From Choricystis sp. odSpoLacu1 (taxonomy: Eukaryota > Chlorophyta > Trebouxiophyceae): DNA of 64,000 nt. Location of the stretch: assembly GCA_958009055.1 (NCBI GenBank), contig OY253653.1:434001-498000 (forward strand). Reading direction: 5' to 3'. Positions 32,122-43,098 of this stretch are shown here, in pieces. Numbering within the stretch: the stretch's first letter is position 1; every line of letters starts with the position of its first letter. Under the pieces are notes generated by a model. The model had not been told where the DNA came from. It saw only the letters and a program-made list of their open reading frames with translations, and made no database searches. The position numbers and the translations under genes are program-made.

Positions 32122-33717
32122 TCACACCATCATCAGCGCGCTCCCACCCTCCTCCTTGACGCCCAGCGCCAGCCGCACGATGGCGTCAAACTCGGCCTGG
32201 GGCGGCGAGGCGAGGGCCAGCAGGCGGTCGACGAGGGCCAGGGCGCCGCTCGCCGGCAGCTCAAAGTCACAATCCCGCTTGAACACCATGTGGCCCGCCA
32301 GCTCAAAGCAGGCGGGGTCGACCCCGGTGTCCAGCAGGTCGTCGGGCACGGCGCCCGCCGCCTTGGCCGCGCCAAACACGTTGGGGAAGAGGAAGGCGCG
32401 TTGGCCACAGTCGGCGATAAACAGGTTGTGCGGCACGCCGGCCGCCGCCAGCCGCTCGCACACCGCCCCCGCCACCGTGGCCAGTGCGTCCAGGTCGCCC
32501 GCGGCAGCCTCGAAGACGAGGCCGCGGGCGGGGTAACCCGCCAGTGTGCAGCAGTGGACGGTGGGCGGGACGCGGCGCGCGGCGACGGTGTCGCGCAGCG
32601 GCGCGCACGCCGCCACCTCCACGGGAAACGCGGTCGCCATGAAGTACGCCTGAAAGTGCAGGTGGTTGACAGTGCCGTACGCGCCCAGCGAGTTGTAGCA
32701 GAGGCGGAGGTAGGGGTTGTCGCACTCGGACGCAAAGCGAAGAGCCAGCGCGAGGGAGGAAACATCAACCAGCTGCGGCAGGCCTGCCAGCACGCGGGGA
32801 ATGATCAGCACGTGCCCATACTCGATGGGGGACACGTTGATGAGGAGGAGGGACGGGTCGGCGGGCGCGGGGGCGCAGGGCGTCCACGCGGCACGCGTGC
32901 CGGGCGGACCGTCGGCCGCCAGCGCGAAAAGAACCTCTTTTTGGGCCGCCTTTGTAAAGTTGAACTTGGCAGGGTCGTACGCTTGCACGACCGCATCCCG
33001 CGCAAACTCGGTGGGGCGTTTCTTGGTGGCGCGCCCCGTGTTGCACTGGGCGACGAACCCGTGGCTGCCGCCCAGCACGCGCGTCGGCAGCCCCCCCACA
33101 TCGTACCGAAACAGACCGTCCGCCGCGCGGGCGGCCCATTCAGCCAGGATGACGGCGTCCATGAGGGAGGCGGGGCGGGCGGAGGGGGGGGGGGGCGCGC
33201 GGGCCGGGCGCGCGCGCGCGCGCGGCGGGCGGGGCGGGCGCCCAGTGAGCGTGCGCGGCGGGTGCGTCGGCGCAGCCACCGGCGCGCGGTCGTCGTCCGA
33301 CGATTCAGACCAGCCGCCTCCATCTGCCATGTCGGCGGACGAGTAGTCGGTGGTGGCGGGGGGGGAGGCGTCGTCGTCGCCGCCAGGGACGACGGCCGCG
33401 TCGTCGTCGTCGCTTGCGCCCACCAGCGCGTCCAGGCTCATCGCGCTGCCCGCGCGCGCCAGCCCGCCCGCCGCCACGGTGGCGGCGCACAGGGAGGGCA
33501 GGTTGTCGACCGACCCCAAGTCCCCGAACGAGCGGATGCGTTTGGCGGGGCGGCGGCGGGCGGGCAGGGTCACAAGCGGCAGGCGCGGCGCGGCCGATGC
33601 GTCGGCGAGCGCGGCGATCGGCGCGTCCGGCGTCGCCAGCGCGCCGCGGGGGGGGGGAGGGCCCGCCAGGGCGGGGGACGACCACACACCCGCGTTGTAG
33701 AGGATGTGGGCGGTCAT
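32122..33717 (-). CDS. VTC2: GDP-L-galactose phosphorylase (VTC2 family)
   Basis: Converts GDP-L-galactose and phosphate to L-galactose-1-phosphate and GDP, the committed step of plant-type ascorbate synthesis. Intronless CDS of 531 aa. The HIT-like active site is HLHFQ at about residues 352-356, preceded by SLGAYGTVN. Other family blocks are FARDAVVQAYDPAKFNFTK, LINVSPIEYGHVLIIPR, PHNLFIADCGQRAFLFPNVF and FELAGHMVFK. The N-terminal 180 residues are acidic and disordered and include C10 and C12 tracts that here keep the frame. In land plants the enzyme is feedback-controlled by a leader uORF; no ATG occurs in the nearest 190 nt of this leader. Confidence 0.95.
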   Translation of the reverse strand: MTAHILYNAGVWSSPALAGPPPPRGALATPDAPIAALADASAAPRLPLVTLPARRRPAKRIRSFGDLGSVDNLPSLCAATVAAGGLARAGSAMSLDALVGASDDDDAAVVPGGDDDASPPATTDYSSADMADGGGWSESSDDDRAPVAAPTHPPRTLTGRPPRPPRARARPARAPPPPSARPASLMDAVILAEWAARAADGLFRYDVGGLPTRVLGGSHGFVAQCNTGRATKKRPTEFARDAVVQAYDPAKFNFTKAAQKEVLFALAADGPPGTRAAWTPCAPAPADPSLLLINVSPIEYGHVLIIPRVLAGLPQLVDVSSLALALRFASECDNPYLRLCYNSLGAYGTVNHLHFQAYFMATAFPVEVAACAPLRDTVAARRVPPTVHCCTLAGYPARGLVFEAAAGDLDALATVAGAVCERLAAAGVPHNLFIADCGQRAFLFPNVFGAAKAAGAVPDDLLDTGVDPACFELAGHMVFKRDCDFELPASGALALVDRLLALASPPQAEFDAIVRLALGVKEEGGSALMMV

Positions 33718-34790
33718 TTGGAAGGCTTTGGTGTGTGGTGGTGGGGGCGGTGGTGGTGGTGGTGGTGGGGCCGGTGTGTGTGCCCGGTGGTGTGTTTTTT
33801 CGGGGGCGCCTCACGCGTTTTGTTTCGCGAGACAAAAAGGAAGGCGGGTGCGATGTTGAAGACTGCTGTTTCTCACAGTCCGCCGCCGGCAAGCTTGATG
33901 CCGTCCTGGAGTGGTGGTGGTGGTTGCAAGGAGGAGGAGTGAGTGAGTGTGGTGAGCGAAAGGAGGGGGAGTTGACGCGCAGCTGCTCTCTCGCTCGCTT
34001 CTTGCTCGGTCCTCTCGTTTTGTCTTTGTACGCCGGGCTTTCGCCGCGCCCCCCGCCCGCTTGCGCCCCCGCCCCACCCACCCCACAGCCCTGATTGCGG
34101 CCATGGGGGCAGCCCGGCACGCCTGCCAGCAGCGAGCGGGGGCGGGGAGGGGGGGAGGCAGGCAGCGAGGCAGCAAAACACACGCAGCGGCCTTTCCCTC
34201 CGCTTTCTCGCTCCCTCGATTCCCTGCTCTCACAACTCACCGAAGGGTGGCCGCCGTCCGCGGGGCGGGCTCCACGACCGCTGGATGCTTTGGGGGGCGC
34301 CGTGGTGCCGCGTTTGGGGGGCTCGAGAGGACAACCGCGGCCGAGCGAGGGGCGGGCGCGGGGTGTTGGGGGTGTGGGGGCGCGTTGGCCTCTAAAACGA
34401 GGGACGTTGGGCGCAGTGGCGCGCTCTGCAGGCGGGAAAGGGTGTGGACCTGCCTCTGCGGTGCAGAGGGTGTGGAGTGGTGGGAGGGCGGGGGCGCGAT
34501 GGGAGGAAAGGAACAGGAGACAGCAAACAAGAAGTGTGGCCTGCTCCTGCCGAGCGCGCCGTGTTTCTTCTGCAGCCGCAGAAACGAAACCCGCGCACTG
34601 GGGCCGTCCGCCGCGTCTCTGACCACGCAGTTTTCATGCGCCACCTTGTGTTCTCAATTCAGAAGAAACAGCAGAAGCCTCTCTCTCGTTTCACACACGG
34701 GCAGAGGCCCAAAAAACTACGCAACGAAAACCAAAACCAAACTATCCAGCACCACAGCACTCACCAGCACGCTCCCAACACAGCACGCAA
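33718..34790. other. Gene-poor region, probable VTC2 leader with candidate 5' UTR intron
   Basis: 1073 bp without a convincing gene. On the VTC2 strand a donor GTGAGTTGTGAG at 34240 and an acceptor ending CACTCCAG at 33906 would define a 335-nt leader intron, with about 190 nt of spliced leader before the ATG. Several long ORFs exist on both strands but have no protein-like signature. Confidence 0.35.
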
Positions 34791-35463
34791 TCACTTCTTG
34801 CCGCCCACACCCCCACCCGCCACCTTTTTAGCTTTGTCCCTCTTCTTCAGACCGTCCACGTGCGCTTTTAAGATTGTGCCATAGGACTCCACAAAGCGGG
34901 GCGCGTCCTTCGCTGCCACCGAGGTGACGATCTTGCGCTTGGAGTCGGCGGCGCGCACGAGGCAGACGTAGTCGGCGGACTGTGATGTGGGTGGGTGTGG
35001 GGAGCGACGTGAGGGTCGGTTGGGGACAAACACACACACACGAAACAAAGATCAGCACGCGCTCGCACACACACACACACACACACGCACAGACACACAC
35101 GCTTCCACAACTTACCGGATCAGGTTTGCGCGTGTTGCGGGGTTTGAGGTTGGCTGGATGGACGGGGTGTGAGGAAGAAGGCGTGTCGATGGGTGAAAAA
35201 AAAAAAAAAAAAAAAGAACGCACGATCGCGCGCGGGGAGGGGCCTCGCCGTGCCTCGCCGCCGCCCTGCTGTCCTCCATGCATCGCAGCATAGCAAAAGC
35301 GTGCCCGTGTGTGTGTGCGTGTGTGCGTCCGCCCCTCCGTCGACCACACCAGCCCCCACTCACTGCGCTTGGTCGTCAGCGACACGGAGCCGCCCGCCTT
35401 GGCGGCTTCGAACATCTTGTGCAGCTCCGTCAGGAAGCGGTCGGGGGGGAGGGGGGGCGGCAT
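34791..35463 (-). CDS. SRP14: Signal recognition particle 14 kDa subunit
   Basis: Alu-domain protein of cytosolic SRP that pauses elongation. 108 aa in three exons (introns 35154-35363 and 34980-35115), too fragmented to appear as one ORF. Exon 1 encodes LPPDRFLTELHKMFEAAKAG; exon 2 TNLKPRNTRKPDP; exon 3 SADYVCLVRAADSKRKIVTS, then FVESYGTILKAHVDGLKKRD and a Lys/Gly tail. All junctions are in phase. Intron 1 contains about 20 consecutive A and intron 2 a long CA tract. Divergent from the RF1 gene. Confidence 0.94.
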
Positions 35464-35573
35464 GATGGGTGAAAGAGAGGCGAGAAGCGGATTGAACAAC
35501 GCGCGTTTGTGTCGAGAGCGAAACACCCGACGACCCTTTTTCAAGGAGGCTTCGCCCCGTTTTTCTGTTCACA
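35464..35573. promoter_or_regulatory. Bidirectional promoter between SRP14 and RF1
   Basis: 110 bp between divergent start codons; promoter role inferred from layout. No motif recognised. Confidence 0.45.
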
Positions 35574-35862
35574 ATGCGCCCTCTGGCCTCCACCGTCGGC
35601 CGTCCATGCTCCTCTCCAACTGTCGCCCGGCCCCTGGCGTCGCCGCTGGCTCGGCGGCAGGCGGCGCGGGGCGGCGTCTGCAGAGCAGCGGTGCGTTGTG
35701 GGGACAGGGGGGCGAGTGCGGTAGGCGGCAACACCCATGCTCGCCCCCAAACGCGTCTCCATTGTGGAATGCGCGAACTGGCGGGGAGGCTGTGGGTAAC
35801 GGGGTTCAGACACAGCGTGCCGTCGTCGTTTCGCGTTTCAGCCGCCTCACCCACCCACCCAA

Positions 35863-35895
<33 letters not shown>

Positions 35896-37007
35896 TACAC
35901 ACACCACAGGACCCCTTCATCTTGGAGAAACTGGCCGCCACGGAAGCCTCCTATGAATCGTTGCAAGCCCAGCTGGCTGACCCGACCATCGCGGCTGACG
36001 CGACGGAAACGACGCGCATCGCGCGCGCGGCGGCCGAGCTGGAGGCCGCGGTGTCTGCGTACCGCGAGTATCGGGCGGCTGAAACCGCCCTGGCGGAGGC
36101 GAGGGAAGTGGCGCGCGAGTGTGAGGGGGATGCCGACATGTTGGCGCTGGCGAAAGCGGAGGCCGATGAAGCGACCGCCCGCATGGCGTCCCTTGCCCTC
36201 GTTATGGCCGACTCCGTGCTGCCGCGCGACCCCCTGGACGACAAAAACATCATGCTGGAGATTCGGGCGGGCACGGGCGGCGATGAAGCCGCCCTTTGGG
36301 CAGCTGACCTCGTTCGCATGTACCGCCGTTATGCAGAGCGCTGCGGCTGGCGCATCGAAACACTCTCAGAATCCGAGGGCGACTCTGGCGGCCTCAAAGA
36401 AGCCGTGTTAGCAGTCTCTGGCGGTGGTGGCGTCTACTCCAAGCTCAAGTATGAGGCGGGCGTGCACAGGGTGCAGCGCGTGCCAGCCACTGAATCCGCA
36501 GGCCGCATCCACACCTCCACCGCCACCGTGGCCATCATGCCGGAAGCCGACGAAGTGGACGTCGTCATCAGCCCGGACGACATCGTGCTGACGACGGCGA
36601 GGTCGGGGGGGGCGGGCGGCCAGAACGTCAACAAGGTGGAAACCGCGGTCGACCTGATTCACAAACCGACGGGAATCCGCATCTTTTGCACAGAGGGTCG
36701 CTCCCAGTTAAAAAACAGGGAGCGCGCCATGTCCATGCTGCGCGCCCGCTTGTTTGAGATGGAGGTGGAGAAGCGCGCGTCGGCGACAGCGGCCGCGCGG
36801 CGGGCGCAGGTGGGGACGGGGGCGCGGTCTGAGAAGATCAAGACATACAACTATAAAGACGCGCGCGTGTCTGATCACAGATCCAAACAAAACTATGATC
36901 TGCGGGGCGTGCTGGATGGCGACCTGGATGCGGGCATCGGAGCGTTGGCCGCCCTGGACAAGCAGGAAGCGTTGCAGGCGCTGGTGGAGGAGGCCCAAAA
37001 AGTGTGA
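35574..37007 (+). CDS. Organellar peptide chain release factor 1 (plastid or mitochondrial)
   Basis: Class-I release factor reading UAA/UAG, 404 aa. Exon 1 (35574-35690) encodes a Ser/Arg/Ala-rich targeting peptide; intron 35691-35909 (219 nt, stop-free, contains a CA tract). The body has [40 protein letters not shown] (the PxT anticodon-mimic region, PAT, typical of RF1) and [11 protein letters not shown] with the GGQ hydrolysis motif, then [17 protein letters not shown]. The leader is more plastid-like than mitochondrial. A G8 run at 36605-36612 just before GGQ keeps its frame. Confidence 0.95.
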
Positions 37008-37250
37008 GGCGTTGTTTTTGAGTGACATATGTTTCTTGTTTCTTTTGCAAGTGCTGCGTTCAATTGTTTCATGGGGGGGGGGGGGGGGCGGATCGGTTGT
37101 TGTGTCGGGGGGTGGGAAATAGAGGCGCCAGAAGAAGAAGAAGAAAGAAAGAAAAAACGCACCCCAAGCTAGCTCTCACCACGCCCCGTGTCTCTCTCTC
37201 GCGCGCGCGTTAGATCAGTTCAAGCACACACACACCACCAACACACACCA

Positions 37251-39548
37251 TCAAAAGTCTGCAAACAAAGCGTCCGCCTCCGCCTGGTCCACCACTCCCT
37301 CCACTTTCTCCTCCCCCGCCACGTCCTTGCGCTCCAGCCTGACCGCCAACTCCACCAACCGCTTGGCCGCGTCGTCGCGAGGGGGTCGGGGGCACCGCAT
37401 GCGCCTCGCCGCCAGCGCGTCCCAGTCAAAGCCGGAGAACCAGGGGTGGGCCATGACTTCGGCCACGCCGCGCGGGCCGCACCCGAGGCGGGTGAGAGAG
37501 TCACGATTCAGCAGCGCCGCCAGCAGGCTCTTGGCGTGCGGCGACAAATAAGGAGGATACGGCACCTTCCACCCTGCGTCCACGATGCGGCGCATGACGA
37601 CCATGGGGTCGTCGGCGCGCGGCGCGGCAAACGGTTGCCGCCCCGTCAACAAAACGTACAAAACGACGCCCAGCCCCCACCAGTCGACGGAGGCACCGTA
37701 CCCTGCCGCCAGCACGTTCTCGGGGGCGACGTAGCCGGGTGTCCCGCAAAAGGTGTGGGTGCGGCCGCCGCGGCCGACGGCTTTGGCAAAGCCAAAGTCG
37801 CCAAGCCTGCTGTACCCGTCGTCCGCGATCAACACGTTCTCAGGCTTCAAATCCCTGTAAATGACGCCGCGCGAGTGCAGGTGGGCCAGGGCCAGCACGA
37901 TGCAGCCGGCGTAGAAGCGGGCGACGGGTTCGGGGAGGCCGCGCAGGACGCGGGGGGGGGGCGCGCGCGCCACAGCGCGGGGCGAGAGCGGCTGCCACCG
38001 CCCCCCCCAGCCCTGGGGCCACGCCGCGCACGACGCGGGCGTCGGCGGCCAGGACGTCCATGAGGTCGCCACCGGGCAGGGCGTCGGACAGGAGGAAGAG
38101 GTAGGTGGGCGACTGGAAGGCCGCGTAAGTTCGCACACAAAACGGGTGCACCGCGCCGCGCGCGACGGCGCGCTCTGACCACACGTGCTCGGGGCAGGGG
38201 GCGACCGCGGTTTTGAGCATGCGTTTGAGGGCGAAGCGGCGGCCGGTGGACGGGTCAGTGGCCAGGGTGACGCGCGAAAACGTGCCCGTGCCGAGGGGGG
38301 GGCCGTCGACGAGTGTCAGCCGGGGGCGGCCGCCAGGCGCCCGGGGTGTCGCGCCCAACGCACGCGCGTCATCGCCACGCCCCGTGCACTTGGTGACGGT
38401 CCAGCTGCCGTCCGGGCGGCGCCGCTTGATGCGAAACTCGGCGGTCGGCGCGGGCGGTGATGCCGACGACGGCGATGGCGGCGCGCCACTGCCGCCTGCG
38501 ACCAAAGCGGGCGCAACCACCTCGTCAAACGTGGCCGCATCGATGGTCAGCGTGGTGACGTGGGTGGTGGCCAGCAGGGAGTCGGTGTGGGGGGTGTGGG
38601 TCAGGAGGCCGGGCGCGCCGACACAGTCGCCCGCGAACATGCGAGTCGTGGATCCATCCGCCTTGACCACCGTCGCCTCCCCCGTCCACGTGACGATGAG
38701 GTGGGTGGCGGGCTCGCCGGCTGCGACTACGACGCCGCCGGGGGGGTGGCGGGCGACGACCGCCGCGCGCGCGACGCGCGCCCGCGCGCTCGCGTCCAGT
38801 GGCGCTAGAAGGGGAACCCCGTCCGACAAAAACACGGCAGCGCCAGCAGCAGGGGAGGCGGACACACCGTTGACTCCGCCACTGCCTCGCGTGGCAGCGG
38901 CCGCCGCCCGGAACGCGGGCCGCGACAGAACCCACACTCGCGCGCGCGTCGCGGCGGCCAGCGTCACGGTGCGGGGGACGCCGCCCACCAGGGCGGCCTC
39001 CCCGTCCGCGTCGCCCCGCTTCTTGAGGCCGATGCGGGCCAGGGAGTCGCCGCCCCGGGGGGCGAGGAGTTCGAGGGAACCGTCTTTCACAATGTACAAC
39101 TCTGCTGTCGCGTCACACTTTGCATCGTCCCCCCCCCTCGCCAGAATTTCACCCGCCTCCAGGGACAGGACCCAGGTGGCTCGTGCGGCGGCGGCTGCCA
39201 CGGAGGGGCCGTCGGGGCCCGAGAAGAGGACGAGGCGGGAGAGGCAGGACTGTGGGTTGGTGAGGGGAGGGGGGTGGGGTTGATCATCATTCTCGCCCCT
39301 TTCCGCGTTGCCGTCTTACACACACAACACATTCTCACCTCAATGAACTCAAAGTCGGCTGGGTCGGTGGGCTCCCCGCTGGGCGGCAGCTCTGCGCGGC
39401 CACGCCCGGGGCCCGGCACGCGGCGCGAGGTGACGGCCGACGTGCGAGACGTCAAGCGGAGTGAGACGGATAAGCCGGTGTTCACACGGCGCATGCGGCG
39501 GCCGCCGCCGTCAGTGGTGGAGGAGGGCGTGGACGTGGCGGAGCCCAT
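37251..39548 (-). CDS. Cyclic-nucleotide-regulated AGC kinase (PKG-like), frame break
   Basis: About 735 aa. Intron 39250-39338. The N-terminus MGSATS fits an N-myristoylation site. Two cyclic-nucleotide-binding folds follow: ELYIVKDGSLELLA with DGEAALVGGVPRTVTL, then LIVTWTGEATVVKADG with FAGDCVGAPGLLT. The kinase has GTGTFSRV, FALKRM, then RGVIYRDLKPENVL, LGDFGFAK, FCGTPGYVAPE and an AGC C-terminal tail. The frame shifts by one base between LPGGDLMDVL and GLPEPVARFYAG; the C10 run (G10, 37952-37961) is the likely spot, nine C giving ARAPPPRVLRGLPEP. The second CNB phosphate-binding cassette is degenerate. Ligand, cGMP or cAMP, cannot be read from the sequence. Confidence 0.87.
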
Positions 39549-39887
39549 GAAACGCGCGGGTCGATGCCGGAGAAAAAAAGAGGTGCGACGGCGGACACAG
39601 GCACTCACAGACGGCACAGAGCGGCCCACGCGAGTGGCCCCTTGGGTTAGGCTCGCATGACCGGGGAGAGGGGTGTCGGTCGCGGCTGCTTGTTTTCTTC
39701 GCGATGGGAGCAGGAAGAGTGCGTCGACCCACGACGCAAAGCGAGTTTCTTTCTAACGCTGCGCTGTTGGCCTCCCCGCGGCCCGTCGCGCCGTCTCCTC
39801 CCTTTCTCCGCCCCTAGTCTCGATTCGCACCGTTCCCAACTTCCAGCGACCGCACCGCGCCGCCCCCTGCCCCCCGTACACACTCGC
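39549..39887. promoter_or_regulatory. Divergent promoter region, PKG-like kinase and patatin lipase
   Basis: 339 bp between divergent start codons with no ORF of interest. Promoter role inferred from position. Confidence 0.4.
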
Positions 39888-41119
39888 ATGCAGCGCTCAT
39901 TGCTGTCCCTCGCCAAAGCGCGGCCGCCCGCCCTGCGCCTGCCCCCTCCCGCCACTGCCAACCACCCACGGACACTATTCAAGTGGCTGTCTCGGTCGCG
40001 GTCGATGTCGCGGTCGCCGCCGCGTGCCCTTTCCCCCGACTCCCCCGACGCGACGCCGCTCGCGCGCGCGCACGCACGGGGGGAGGCGATCGGGTTTGGG
40101 TTTTCGGGTGAGTATGGTTGGTGAAAGAAGGCTGGAGGCACAGAGCGTGCAAAAGAGAGGGGGTGGGTGGGTTGGGAGCGTGCGCTCCCACCCGCGTCTG
40201 TTTTTTTGTTTTTTTAAACCCTCCCTCCTCTCCTCCCTCCACAGCCGGTGGCCTCCTCTTCCCCTACTACGTCGGCGTCGCGTCCGGCTTGGCCGACCTG
40301 GGCCTCATCATGCCCTCCACCCCCCTCGCGGGCGCGTCCGCGGGCTCCCTGATCGCCGCGTGCGTCGCGAGCGGCATGCCGCCGTCCGAGGTCGAGGGCG
40401 CGTGCCTCGCCCTCGCCGCCGACTGCCGCGCGGGCGGCACGCGCGGCCGCCTGGGCCTCGTCCTGCGCGACTTCTTGGAGGAGCACCTGCCGGCCGATGC
40501 CCACCTGTCGGCGCGGGACAGGGTGCACGTGGCTGTCACCCCCGTCACGCCGCGCGGACCGCGCGCGCGGCTCGTGTCGGATTTCGGCTCGCGCGACGAC
40601 CTCATCGCCGCCCTGCTGGCGTCGTGCCACATCCCCCTGTGGATGGACGGCTCTCTCACCACCACGTTTCGTGGCGACGCCGCGCTTGACGGTGGCCTGA
40701 CTGCCTTCCTGCCGCTGCCGCCCGGGTGCCATGGTGTCGGCGTGTGCTGCTTTCCATCCGTGGCCACGCTCGGCGGGCGCCTGGGCCCCGGAAACCTGAT
40801 CAGCCCGGACGCGTATGAACCCGCAGAGGATGGTGGCGGAACAGCCGACTTTCCGTCGCTGCCGCAACTGCTCAATTATGCGTTCAACCCTGCCCCGGAC
40901 GCCGTGCTGAAAGCGCTCGCAGCGCGCGGCGACGCCGACGCGCGCGCATGGGCGGCGGCTGAGCTGGGGTTGACGGCAGGGATGGAGAATCCCGCTATTG
41001 TGCGCAGTGATGGTGGAGGCGTGGCCGCCGCGGCAGAGCAGGCGGCCGCGGCCAGCGTGGTGGGGGCGGCGGGGGAGGCGGCGGCCAAGGTGGCGACGGC
41101 AGCCACCAGGCGAGAGTGA
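39888..41119 (+). CDS. Patatin-like phospholipase (PNPLA family)
   Basis: Lipid acyl hydrolase of 364 aa in two exons (intron 40108-40244). Exon 1 is a Ser/Arg-rich leader, probably organelle-targeting (MQRSLLSLAKARPPALRLPP). The patatin domain begins FSAGGLLFPYYVGVA; the nucleophile is in GASAGS, and the catalytic dyad aspartate is in the ALDGGL motif. HIPLWMDGSLTTTFRG fits the family. After the domain comes an Ala-rich helix. The substrate is likely membrane lipid or triacylglycerol. Confidence 0.9.
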
Positions 41120-41252
41120 AACTGCATGTTCCCTCTCTCCCTCTCTTCCATTTCCTTTGTTTGTAAAACACACGCACACGAGTTGTACTACTAATGAAAC
41201 ACACACACAAACACGCAAAAGACACACGCTTCTTTTTAACCCCCCCGATCAT

Positions 41253-42873
41253 TCAAACCACCGTCCCCGCCGCCGCAAACAGCGCGTCCGTCCCGATGGC
41301 CGACGCGTTGACCAACGCACTAGTCGACCGGGGCACACCGTGCAGGGCGCGATGCTCCCGGATGTAGTGCGAAAAGGTGGAGGAGCCAAGGCCGACAAAG
41401 CCTTTCGCGCGGGCGAGCACAAAGGAAATCGACCGCCGCGGCTTGCTCCGACGTCAACCCACCCAGCTCGCCCGCCCCCAGAAACATCTCCTTGTGGTAC
41501 ACGGCCGACGCCAGCCCCAGGCGCTTGATCTCGGTCACCACGGCCGCCAGCTGGGCGGTAGCGCCGTAGGAGAGCAGCCCCGACGCGATGAACAAGGGGA
41601 TGTGGGCGTCGCACCCGGCGGTGCGCGCGGCCCCCACGTACGCGCCCCACAGGGCGGCAGGCCCCCCCAGGATGGCGGTCCAGTCGCGGGCGTCGGACTC
41701 CAGGCGCAGGTGGGCGCCGTTGAAGGGGGCGAGGGGCAGGTCGCCCGCGCGGCGGCCGCGCAGGCGGGGGGGCGGGCGCACGTGCGCGGCGGACGCGACT
41801 GCCGCCACGACGCGGTCGGCCAGGGCGATGATGTCGGGCGCGATGGCCAGTGTGCGGGCGACGTCGGTGACGAGGGGGAGGGAGTCCAGGGTGCGCACGG
41901 TAAAAAAAGTGCACGGCAGGTCGACGACGATCGGCGGTGGACGCGCGTCGGGTGCGGCGCGCAGGGTGGGCGCCACGGCCGCCGCCGCCGCCACGCGCAC
42001 GCGGTCGACCAGGGTGGGCAGAGGGGAGGACGCCATGTAGATGCCGGGGACGCGGGCGTGGGCGGCGGTGCGGCCGCCGACCTTGGCAGGGGGTGGGGTG
42101 GTCGGAAATGCAGTGGCGGGCCGTGTGACGTCGGGCAGCTCCGCCCCCGGCACTGGCGGCAGCAGCTGCACCCCACGCTCAGCCCAGGTGGCCGTCGCTG
42201 CGTCCACGTCCAGCACGCCCGCCAGCGGGGCGGGCGTCCACTCGACCTCGTTTCGATGCGCGAACACGGAGAAATAGTGGCCGTAGGAGCTGCGCTGCAC
42301 GGCTGGAGGCAGGTGCACGCGGGTGGCACCCACGGCGGACGCCAGGGCGAGCGCCGACACGTGGGAGTAGTGCTGGTTGATGAGGCCGCCGCACGCGGTG
42401 TACCGAAGTGTGACATCGAGCGGCCGCGCTGCCCTCCCCTCCGCCCACCCGGCGGCCACATAGTGCGCTGCCGCAGACGCAGCGTCTGTGATGCCTGCGG
42501 CGGGAAGGTCGGGGTTGAGGGAGAGGTAGGAGGCCGAGTCAAACCAGGGCGGCGCAGTCGCGGCCGCGTGCACCGTGGCGGTGGCGGTGCCCACCCCCAC
42601 TCCCGACGCCGCACAGCCGCCAGCAATCAACACTGCCAGGTCGGCATCCAACGAGGCGGTGGTGGCGACGGCTGCAGAGGGGGAGCGGGCGGCAGCCCCC
42701 GCGCGGCGCGGCGGGGCGCGCGGGGCCGCCTCCACCGAGCCTCGGACATGGAGCCCGTGCCTCGGCCGGGTGGAGACGGCGGCGCTCAAGCTGTGTGAGC
42801 ACGCCAGCAGGGCAATGACTGCCAGGGCGGCGGTGGCCACCGCGGCGCGGCGCGGCAGGGAAGGGGGGCGCAT
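41253..42873 (-). CDS. O-fucosyltransferase-like protein with N-terminal NPD/EGR module (frame break)
   Basis: Type-II membrane protein of about 539 aa. A signal anchor (AAVATAALAVIALLA) and a disordered stem precede WFDSASYLSLNPDL, then AHYVAAGWAEGR, a Y-NPD-HY-GW-EGR module common in bacterial secreted proteins and glycosyltransferases. The GDP-fucose O-fucosyltransferase-like part has GGLINQHYSHVSALALASAV, NGAHLRLESD and HIPLFIASGLLSYG. Near the end one extra base at 41424-41425 (a CC pair on the sense strand) breaks the frame; without it the protein reads VDFFVLARAKGFVGLGSSTF, the family C-terminal motif, to a stop at 41253. In the uncorrected frame it would end at 41320 in Arg-rich sequence. 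Confidence 0.8.
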
Positions 42874-43098
42874 GATGGTGGGGTGACAGGTGGGACGCTG
42901 GGGGCGGGCCGCTGGTGTTTCAAGGTGGGTGCGGGGGAGACATCGACTTCAAGGTGTGGTGTGAGCGAGGGGCGGCGGCAAAGCTCGCCAACCGAAAACA
43001 AAAACGCGTGTGTTTTTATCGTCCTCCCTTGTCTCTTCCCTTCCTCCCTCTTCACTTGCTGACATCAAAGAGCGTAACACGTTTGTGACTTGCAACAT

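Noticed and set aside
31909..33942. Plus-strand ORF of 677 codons opposite VTC2
   Set aside because: Arg/Gly/Gln-rich shadow of a gene with an intact HLHFQ active site on the other strand.
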